Origin: Centrapalus pauciflorus | Taxonomy: Eukaryota > Streptophyta > Magnoliopsida > Asterales > Asteraceae | Assembly (NCBI GenBank): GCA_020465985.1 | Contig: JAANYP010002619.1 | Span: 1-64,000 of the forward strand | Reading direction: 5' to 3' | Length of the DNA: 64,000 nucleotides | In this document: positions 56,758-64,000 of the stretch, piece after piece | Layout: each line of letters begins with the position of its first letter | Numbering within the stretch: position 1 is the first letter of the stretch | Made by a program: the position numbers and the translations under genes | Notes under the pieces: generated by a model | Told to the model about the DNA's origin: nothing | Database searches by the model: none | What the model saw: the letters and a program-made list of their open reading frames with translations, nothing else

Positions 56758-57920
56758 TCAGAATAAGCAGTTAGTACAAGGGGAGTCTTTAGGATACCAT
56801 AGGCCTAAGTGTGGTTGGCCTTTAAGATATCTAAAGATTCTCTTAACAGCAACCAAGTGAGAGTCCTTTGGAGAGCATTGAAACCTAGCACACACACAGA
56901 CAGCAAACATGATATCAGGTCTGGAATATGTTAGATACATAAGAGATCCTATAAGAGATCTGTATAAATGAATATCCACATCTATGCCATCTTTGTGTAT
57001 ATGAAGCTGCTTGTGAGGATCCATTGGAGTGCTTGCAGCTTTGGTGTCTTGATACCCAAACTTGTCCAGTATGTCTTTCAGATACTTTGATTGGCTTATG
57101 AAGAGTCCAGTGGGCTTCTGCTTGACTTGTAGTCCCAAAAAGAAAGTGAGTTCTCCCATTGAACTCATTTGAAACTTTTTGTGCATTAAAGCTTCAAATT
57201 CTTTGCACAGACAGTCGTTTGTTGAGCCAAAGATAATGTCATCAACATAGATTTGGACAAGCAGAATCTCATCTTTGATAGACTTAGTGAAAAGTGTTTT
57301 GTCCAGAGTGCCTCTCTTGAATCCATTCTGTAGAAGGTAGGATGACAGAGTGTCATACCATGCTCTGGGGGCTTGATGGAGACCATAGAGAGCCTTATCT
57401 AGCTTGTAAACCCTGTCTGGATACTTGTAGTCTTCAAAACCAGGAGGTTGACACACATATACCTCTTCTTCAATTGTCCCATACAGAAAAGCAGACTTTA
57501 CATCCATTTGATACACTTTAAATCCTTTGAAGCTTGCATAGGCCAAAAATAGTCTGATGGCTTCAATTCTTGCTACTTGAGCAAATACATCTTCATAATC
57601 TATGCCTTCTTCTTGAGTGTATCCTTGTGCTACTAGTCTTGCTTTGTTCTTGATGACTATCCCTCTCTCATCTTTCTTGTTTCTGAACACCCATCTTGTA
57701 CCAATTGCTCTCTTACCTTTAGGAAGATCCACCAGAGTCCATACATTCTGAATTTGAACTGTAGAAGCTCTTCTTGCATAGCCTCAATCCAGGATGAATC
57801 TTTTAATGCTTCTGATGCCTTTTTAGGTTCTAGTTGAGACATGAAACATGCATTCTCAAAGGCAGCTAGGTTGAATTCAGGAACTGTTTGTTCAGCAGCA
57901 GCAGTCTCATTTTGAACCAT
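56758..57920 (-). pseudogene. pol: Reverse transcriptase of element IV
   Basis: The frame 56758-57732 has K-A-R-L-V-A-Q-G-Y-T-Q-E-E-G-I-D-Y, Y-V-D-D-I-I-F-G-S (about 57239-57250) and R-I-F-R-Y-L-K-G. The N-terminal start (W-I-E-A-M-Q-E-E-L-L-Q-F) is in the frame 57657-57920, one base off near 57740. The Y-V-D-D Tyr is intact, unlike in element III. Confidence 0.92.
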
Positions 57921-57988
57921 TTTCCTTGTTTGTACAGGAGTGCTTGGATCACCCAGTATTTGATTGAGAGGATGATACTTGTGAACCC

Positions 57989-59812
57989 TTAGTGTAGGCT
58001 CTCTCTCTCTGTCTGAAAAGAGGATCCAAGATTTGTATCATCTCCATCAGGACCAGTAAATGGATCAGCTTCAGGAACAGCTTGACTTGAATCTGGGACT
58101 TTGTCCCTTTGTGTTGGAGTTGTTCTCTCAGGACTTGGGATTGGCACTTCAGTATCTGGATTTGTATCATGTTGAGCATTCAGGACCCCTGGAGGGTCAC
58201 AAGACAGAAGTGGTAGAGTGGTGTAATCATCCCAACTTGTTGAATCTGCAGCAGTTTGAAACTTTATGCCAACAGCTTGAGGATTTGTATTGGCAGCATG
58301 AGAATTTGTGTTGGCAGCTTCAACCCTGTATGCATCAGCTTCTGCAGTATACTTAACAAAGCTCAGAGAATTTGTTAGTGAATCTAAATCAAACAACAAA
58401 TCAGGACCAGTGCCTTTGATATTAGCAGTATTTTCATTAAATTCAACATTGGCACTCTCTTCAATGGTTTTAGACACACTGTTATGTACTCTATAGGCTT
58501 TGCTTTGACTTGAGTATCCTACAAAGAATCCTTCTTCAGCCTTACTTTCAAACTTCCCTAAGTGAGTCTTAGTGTGAAGGATAGTACATGGGCATCCAAA
58601 AGGCTTGAAGAAAGCTATTAGGGGACTTCTGTTATGGAATAACTCATAGGGAGTTTTCCCTTGTGATTGGACAACCTGAACCCTATTCAGAACATAACAG
58701 GCTGTATTAACAGCTTCTGCCCAGAAAGTCATTGGCAGATTTGAATCAGCTAACATTGTTCTAGCAGCCTCAATTAATGTTCTGTTCTTTCTTTCAGCTA
58801 CACCATTTTGCTGTGGTGTTCTTGGTGCACTATATTGTCTAGCAATGCCTTTGGACTCACAGAAAATGTTTAGAATGTGATTTTTAAATTCAGTTCCATT
58901 GTCTGATCTTATCACCTTAACTTTTGAGTTGGATTGGTTTTCTATCTTAAGGATAAAAGACTTAACTAGCTCAGCAGTTTCATCTTTGGACCTAAGAAAG
59001 TAAACCCAAGTAAATCTGGTGAAATCATCAACAATAACTAAACAGTAAGCCCTTTTATTCAAACTCAAAACAGATGTTGGACCAAATAGATCCATATGAA
59101 GCAGCTGAAGAACAGATGAGATTGAACTTACTTCTTTGGCCTTATGAGAAGTTTTGTGTTGCTTACCTTTAAGGCATGCTACACAATGATCATCACAGAT
59201 GAGCTCCTTTTGTGGTAAGCCTCTTACCAGATTCTTTTTGACTAAAACATTCATGGACTCGAAGTTCATGTGACACATCCTTCTATGCCAAAGAGCAGAC
59301 TCATTGGATGATGCTTTGGATATCAAACAGCTTAAAGTATTTGATTTAGATAAAAGATCTATGTCCTGACAGTAAACATTGTCCTTTCTTGGTGTTCTTA
59401 GTAAAATAAGATTTTCAGGAATTTTGAAATCTTTTGAAAGGACAATGCACTCAGAATCTGTGAACAGAACAATGTTTTGTTTGTCACAGATTTGAGAGAC
59501 ACTTAGTAAATTGTACTTAAGCTGTTCAACATACAAAACATCATGGAATTTCATGTTGCCTGCATTAACAGTACCTTTATCTGTAACCTTACCTCCTTTT
59601 GAGTTGCCTCCAAATGCAACAAAACCTCCATCAAAACCTTTGAAATTTGACAGGCACTCAGAATTGCCTGTCATGTGCCTAGAGCATCCACTGTCCAAAT
59701 GCCATCTTGTTCTATGAGGAGACCTGTGGTTGCCCTGCACAAATAACAGCTTAGTCAGTAGTGGAGTAAACCCAAACCAAATTGGTTTTGGGTTGGCCTT
59801 GTATATTGACAT
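57989..59812 (-). CDS. pol: Protease and integrase of element IV
   Basis: 607 codons without a stop. Protease: W-H-L-D-S-G-C-S-R-H-M-T-G. Integrase zinc domain: H-R-R-M-C-H-M-N and C-V-A-C-L-K-G-K. Core: H-M-D-L-F-G-P, I-R-S-D-N-G-T-E-F, P-Q-Q-N-G-V-A-E-R-K-N. A C-terminal part with F-V-G-Y-S-S-Q-S-K-A-Y-R-V and a polar linker follow. The frame differs from that of the gag end and of RT, so this piece is isolated by indels near 59780 and 57990. Confidence 0.93.
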   Translation of the reverse strand: MSIYKANPKPIWFGFTPLLTKLLFVQGNHRSPHRTRWHLDSGCSRHMTGNSECLSNFKGFDGGFVAFGGNSKGGKVTDKGTVNAGNMKFHDVLYVEQLKYNLLSVSQICDKQNIVLFTDSECIVLSKDFKIPENLILLRTPRKDNVYCQDIDLLSKSNTLSCLISKASSNESALWHRRMCHMNFESMNVLVKKNLVRGLPQKELICDDHCVACLKGKQHKTSHKAKEVSSISSVLQLLHMDLFGPTSVLSLNKRAYCLVIVDDFTRFTWVYFLRSKDETAELVKSFILKIENQSNSKVKVIRSDNGTEFKNHILNIFCESKGIARQYSAPRTPQQNGVAERKNRTLIEAARTMLADSNLPMTFWAEAVNTACYVLNRVQVVQSQGKTPYELFHNRSPLIAFFKPFGCPCTILHTKTHLGKFESKAEEGFFVGYSSQSKAYRVHNSVSKTIEESANVEFNENTANIKGTGPDLLFDLDSLTNSLSFVKYTAEADAYRVEAANTNSHAANTNPQAVGIKFQTAADSTSWDDYTTLPLLSCDPPGVLNAQHDTNPDTEVPIPSPERTTPTQRDKVPDSSQAVPEADPFTGPDGDDTNLGSSFQTERESLH

Positions 59813-60557
59813 AACTAAACACTGTTTTTGACTTTTTATATTTTGTGAGATCTACTGATGGGATTTTGGGAGAGTATTTAGTGAGTATATGAGGTATCCA
59901 TTTATTTTGATCATCTTTTCTTCTAACAGTCTCAGATGATTCACTAGCAGTTCCAGATTGATGCTTAGCAGCTTGATATGTGTTTTTAGTGCTAACAGCT
60001 TCAGTTTTTGCACTAACAGCTTGAGATTTTGACTCAGCAGTCTGATCTTTTGCATTAGCAGCTTGAGGTGAAGATTTGTCCTTGACACACCATATTTGTT
60101 TAAATCTTAATTTAGGCTTTGCCAAAACTTGTTTTTGATGTGTGGACTGTTTTTTATTAACTTTTAAAAACCTGTGATCAACTGTTTTCTTTGGAACTGG
60201 TGTGGAAGGTTTCACCTTTGAGTGCTTTGCCTGAATAGGATTTGATTTTGTGTGATTCACAGTCTGTTTTGCAACAGCTAGTTTATAAAAACAATCCTTG
60301 GCCAAGTGATTCTTCCTTCCAGAGTGAAAACACCTTTTGACAGTTTGAATTGGAGAACCAGATTTTTCTGTCAATTTCTGGTTCTTGTTTCTCTGATTTC
60401 CTCTTACCTGCTGTTGTTTAGGAAACTTTTGAACACCATGCTTTTGGCATGTGCAGACAGGAACAGTTTTACCTCTTTTATTTCCTTTTGAGGAAGATGC
60501 AGTGTTACAGTTAGAATGTATAGAAACTTGTGGAGTAGCATTGCATACACTCATCTT
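59751..60557 (-). pseudogene. gag: Gag C-terminal / pre-protease region of element IV with degenerate knuckle
   Basis: This continues the gag frame after an in-frame TAG (60558-60560) that is followed by AAG ATG. It is basic and Lys/Gln/Ser-rich. At 60291-60332 it encodes C-F-H-S-G-R-K-N-H-L-A-K-D-C, a CCHC knuckle with Ser in place of the second Cys. Ala-x-Ala-Lys/Gln-Ala repeats at about 59960-60070 come from repeated AGCAGCTTGA words in the DNA. A frameshift to the protease frame lies near 59780. Confidence 0.75.
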
Positions 60558-62378
60558 CTATTTTCCTTTCTTACTGGGAGCTTGGACCTCTATGGGTGCA
60601 CTCATTGTGTCACAGTCTCTATTTTGAATCTTATCTTCCTTTGATTCAGGACTGTTATCAAGGATAGGATCTACAATAGTCATAGACTCATCTAGTGGTT
60701 CATTGACAAGTCTATCAGCAACCTCACTCATTGGATGAATGTACTTGTTGTTGTATGGAGGTGGAGTAGCTCTGTATCCTATTCCTTCTTTGGGATTAAC
60801 CTGAGATTTTACTCTATCTTTAAATTGGATTTCCATTAGGTGTTCCAGCTTTCGATTTGCTAACTTAAAGTTTCCTAGATCTATGTTAACAGATTCTAGT
60901 TTCTTATTAGCCTCTAACACCTTTTGTTCAGTCTCTTCTACCTTTTTATTCAGAGATTCTATTTTCTTATTTAGCTCCTTTTTCTCCCACTCATGATAGG
61001 TTCTATCATATCCCATTTGAATCTCAATATCCTTATAATCATTGATCTGTTTTTCCAGATCTTCTATGGCTTGCATGTATTCATATCTCCTTTCTTCCAT
61101 CTTAGCTAGAGTTTTGCACATGCTCTCATTATGATCTCTGTACTTTTTGACCATATTTTTGCATGATTGAGAGCAGAGTTTAGAATTTACCTCAGATGGT
61201 AGTTCAGTGGAGGAGACATTTGATGTTTCTGCCATTAGAGCTTGATTTTGAAATTCTTCCTCTGTCTGATCACTCCAGTCAAACACATTGTCTTCTTGGG
61301 AGACAAGTGCTGTTGATGATGATGTCTGATTGGGCTGTGAAGTCCTTGATGGCTGTTGACCTTGAGATCTACATTCTCTGGCAAAGTGACCAAGCTTATG
61401 ACATTTATAGCATTCAACTTTTGATTTATCAAAAGCTGGTTTGCCTTCTGTTCTGGCTTGAAAGTTGGTCCTTCCAGTTCTTTTAAGAAATCTTTTGGCC
61501 CTCATGGTCAGCATTGCATGTTGCCACTTTAAATCCATCTCTTCAAGATCATCTGGATGAATTTGTTCCAAGTCTTCAACATTTAGAGCAAATAGTCCAT
61601 CATTGGCAACAAAAGCCTCATAGTGAGTTTCAGCAGAGCTGCCATCACCACCTGAAAAAGAATCACAGTTATTAGATTTTTCAGAAGACAGAAGAGCAGT
61701 ATTGTGATTATAAGAAAAGGATTTCTTTTTAGCATCAATCTCAGTCTCAAACACTCTTAGACTGTTATACAGATCATCCAGTTCTATCTCATCAAGAGTG
61801 TCTTTTGTTCTCCATTGTGCAGCATAGACTGTCCATTCTTCTCCAAGAGATCTGAGAAACTTTCTGTTGACTTCATCTTGATCCAGATTGACTTTTGCAC
61901 TTTCCAGTTCACTTATCAGTTTGTTGATCCTGTCAAAAATTTGAGTAAGGTTTTCATTCTTGCCACCAGAAAAGTTCTCATACTGCTGTTTCAAGAGATC
62001 CTTTTGATTTCTCTTGGTACTAGCATTACCAGCAAATCTTTTCTCTAAGGCATTCCAAAGAGAATGAGCAGTATAAAACTTTTTGAACTGATGTTGATAA
62101 GCATTAGGAATGGCTATTTGTAAAAGTGTAAGTGCTTTCACTTCATTCATTCTAGCCTTCCTTTCAAGTTCAGTTTTTGGAGGAGTTTTGACTGGTTTTC
62201 CCTCATCATCAAGTTCTGGATCAACTACAGGAGGAAATTCAACAGCTTCCCATATGGCATAATCAATGAATTGGATATGCTCTTGAATCCTGAGTTTCCA
62301 CATCTCAAACTCAGTGGGCTTGAGCATAGGCACTTTGAGTCCTTGCCCAGATCCACTGCTGCTATTTTCAAATTCCAT
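60558..62378 (-). CDS. gag: Gag of element IV
   Basis: 606 codons from the ATG at 62376-62378. Residues 15-130 match copia gag (K-P-T-E-F-E-M-W-K-L-R-I-Q-E-H-I, L-W-N-A-L-E-K-R-F-A-G-N). A zinc knuckle C-Y-K-C-H-K-L-G-H-F-A-R-E-C follows in the middle. After it comes a coiled-coil-like stretch (E-K-K-E-L-N-K-K-I-E-S-L-N-K-K-V-E-E). The frame is open to the TAG at 60558-60560. It starts about 60 bases after the primer site, as expected. It forms the particle shell. Confidence 0.93.
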   Translation of the reverse strand: MEFENSSSGSGQGLKVPMLKPTEFEMWKLRIQEHIQFIDYAIWEAVEFPPVVDPELDDEGKPVKTPPKTELERKARMNEVKALTLLQIAIPNAYQHQFKKFYTAHSLWNALEKRFAGNASTKRNQKDLLKQQYENFSGGKNENLTQIFDRINKLISELESAKVNLDQDEVNRKFLRSLGEEWTVYAAQWRTKDTLDEIELDDLYNSLRVFETEIDAKKKSFSYNHNTALLSSEKSNNCDSFSGGDGSSAETHYEAFVANDGLFALNVEDLEQIHPDDLEEMDLKWQHAMLTMRAKRFLKRTGRTNFQARTEGKPAFDKSKVECYKCHKLGHFARECRSQGQQPSRTSQPNQTSSSTALVSQEDNVFDWSDQTEEEFQNQALMAETSNVSSTELPSEVNSKLCSQSCKNMVKKYRDHNESMCKTLAKMEERRYEYMQAIEDLEKQINDYKDIEIQMGYDRTYHEWEKKELNKKIESLNKKVEETEQKVLEANKKLESVNIDLGNFKLANRKLEHLMEIQFKDRVKSQVNPKEGIGYRATPPPYNNKYIHPMSEVADRLVNEPLDESMTIVDPILDNSPESKEDKIQNRDCDTMSAPIEVQAPSKKGK

Positions 62379-62440
62379 TGCAAAAAGATTAAAAATTTAA
62401 AAGAAAGTTTTCGACTTTGAAAAACAAAGAACGACCTGTG

Positions 62441-62452
62441 GCTCTGATACCA
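62441..62452 (-). other. Primer-binding site of element IV (tRNA-iMet)
   Basis: The minus strand reads TGGTATCAGAGC two bases after the 5' LTR end. Confidence 0.94.
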
Positions 62453-62454
62453 CT

Positions 62455-63117
62455 TGTCAGGATCTAAAACTAAATAATCAAGATTAACTGATTTGAATTT
62501 ATCAGAGTATAAATCAATAATCTTGCTTTGAATCAAAGTTTAATAAAGAAGTTTGCGGAATAACACTTACTTATTTTAACAAAACATTCAGAATCAATAA
62601 TAAATAAACACAAGAAGTAATCAAAACTGTTTGTATTGCTGAATTCAATAATTACAATCACCTCTAATCTGTTTGATTAGACGAAGAACACAGACTGTTC
62701 TTAGGGTTTTACAACCTTAGAGGCTTATGAAAACTTAATCAACAAAGCAATTACAGACTCGAATATGCAGAAAACTCCTATATAATAGAAAGACCTATTC
62801 TATGTATTTATATTGCTTCTTGATATGTTTCCTTGACGAACTATGACTTCTCTGATAGTAGATATGCTGCAATCTTCATGTAGATATCTTTTCCTGAAAA
62901 TCAGCACTTTCTGTTTATGAAACTGTTGAGCAGCTTGAATCACTTGACAGCATGAACAGAGCAGCTTGAGTTGATTTGCTCTGGCAGCTTGAACTTTTAC
63001 ACTGGCAGCTCGAGTTTCTTCAACTAGCAGCATGAACTTTGGATTTACATATAAACTCTACTAACAGTCTGAGAAGTCTAACTAACAGTTTGAACATACT
63101 TAAACTATTTCCAAACA
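62455..63117 (-). repeat. 5' LTR of element IV
   Basis: 663 bp, partner of 52371-53034. TATAAATA (minus) at 62805-62812. Its right edge (TTTCCAAACA) differs slightly from the left copy (TTTCCCAACA) and is followed by the CAATC duplication. Confidence 0.96.
62805..62812 (-). promoter_or_regulatory. TATA box in 5' LTR of element IV
   Basis: TATAAATA on the minus strand, conserved in the LTRs of elements III and IV. It is the likely start signal of the element transcript. Confidence 0.6.
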
Positions 63118-64000
63118 CAATCAGGACCAGTGCCTTTGACATTTTCAGTATTTTCATTAAACTCAACATTTGCACTTTCTTCAATGGTTTTAGATACACT
63201 GTTATAGACCCTATAGGCTTTGCTTTGTGTAGAGTATCCTACAGAGAATCCTTCTTCAGCCTTACTTTCAAACTTACCTAAGTGAGTTTTAGTATGTAAG
63301 ATAGTGCATGAGCAGCCAAATGGTTTTAGGAAGGCCACTAGGGGAATCCTGTGATGGAATAACTCGTAGGGAGTTTTCCATTGTGACTGAACAACTTGAA
63401 CACTGTTTAGAACATAACAGGCTGTATTTACTGCCTCTGCCCGGAAGGTCATTGGCAATTTGGAAGCAGCTAGCATGGTTCTAGCAGCCTCTATTAGTGT
63501 TCTATTCTTCCTTTCAGCTACACCATTTTGTTGTGGTGTTCTAGGAGCACTATATTGCCTTGCAATTCCATTTGACTCAGAGAAATTGTTTAGGATTTGA
63601 TTTTTAAACTCAGTTCAATTGTCTGACTTGATCACCTTGACTTGTAAGTTTGATTGGTTTTCAATTTTTAGAATGAAGGACTTGACCAACTCAGCAGTTT
63701 CATCCTTAGTCCTAAGAAATCAAACCCATATAAACCGGGTGAAATCATCAACAATGACTAAACAGTAGGCTCTTTTATTCAAACTCAAAACAGATGTTGG
63801 ACCAAAAAGATCCATATGAATACGATGAAGAGCAGATGAGATTAAATTTACTTCATTGGCCTTATGAGAAGTTTTGTGTTGCTTGCCTTTGAGGCAGGCT
63901 ACACAATGATCATCACATATGAACTTTTCTGTGGTAAACCTCTTACCAAGTTCTTTTTGACTAAAACATTCATGGATTTGAAGTTCTTGTGACACATCCT
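63118..64000 (-). pseudogene. pol: Element III pol resumed: integrase, runs off the window
   Basis: After the CAATC duplication the minus strand reads the integrase end: F-R-A-E-A-V-N-T-A-C-Y-V, G-Y-S-T-Q-S-K-A-Y-R-V (63118-63476), then R-T-P-Q-Q-N-G-V-A-E-R-K-N in the middle, and H-M-D-L-F-G-P and C-V-A-C-L-K-G-K at 63720-63995. It is closely similar to the element IV integrase. A stop (TGA on the minus strand) near 63719 and frame changes mark decay. Gag, protease and the 5' LTR would lie to the right, outside the window. Confidence 0.9.

Larger units (their letters stand above)
52371..63117 (-). mobile_element. Element IV: complete Sirevirus-like element nested in element III
   Basis: LTRs of 664 and 663 bp (52371-53034, 62455-63117), both TGTC...CA. 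The target-site duplication CAATC is exact (52366-52370 and 63118-63122), and removing the element joins the element III linker codons in register. It has a tRNA-iMet primer site, gag, protease, integrase, RT, RNase H, extra ORF and polypurine tract in order. The coding has one stop at the gag/pol border and several frameshifts. Confidence 0.96.

Overview
The window is a piece of a plant nuclear genome made almost entirely of transposable elements; no intact host gene is visible. A eudicot, most likely Asteraceae, is suggested by the AT-rich background, a FAR1/MULE transposase relic, Ty1/copia elements of Sirevirus type with a long extra 3' ORF, and an Athila-like Ty3/gypsy element. The family placement comes from remembered resemblance, not from a search. 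Nearly all element coding is on the minus strand.

Layout. 1-6300: a decayed FAR1/MULE-SWIM transposase on the plus strand, and on the minus strand a multi-exon gene relic resembling plant mobile-domain/Ulp1-associated proteins. Both lie in sequence filled with the palindrome ATTCTACRTAGAAT. 6512-11700: element I, a structurally complete Ty3/gypsy element with paired LTRs, a 5-bp target-site duplication, a tRNA-iMet primer site and a polypurine tract, but broken ORFs. 11700-16480: a chain of small non-autonomous inverted-repeat elements separated by long (TA)n tracts, with a five-unit tandem array and a 201-bp tandem duplication. 17028-30628: element II, a 13.6-kb Sirevirus-like Ty1/copia element with 1.1-kb LTRs, an uninterrupted pol and a 1.2-kb-residue extra 3' ORF. 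30629-35900: AT-rich sequence without a recognisable gene, except a short fragment resembling the IQ motif of IQM calmodulin-binding proteins.

35960-42577: a left-truncated Athila-like Ty3/gypsy element (LTR, primer site, gag, protease, RT, RNase H, integrase). 42578-43917: non-coding internal sequence plus an LTR of another tRNA-iMet-primed element. 43990-45047: a plus-strand Del/Tekay-like integrase fragment. 45047-45966: part of a second Athila-type LTR. 45967-64000: element III, a Sirevirus-like element whose LTR carries a Tourist-type MITE and whose pol is split by element IV (52371-63117), a related Sirevirus with an exact CAATC target-site duplication. Element III runs off the right edge.

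The insertions give a relative order: Athila LTR first, then element III into it, then the MITE and element IV into element III. The coding parts work, or once worked, as autonomous retrotransposon machinery: gag packages RNA, protease matures it, RT/RNase H copies it, integrase inserts it. The role of the extra 3' ORF in the Sirevirus-like elements is unknown. All three copies lack an evident signal peptide or membrane segment.
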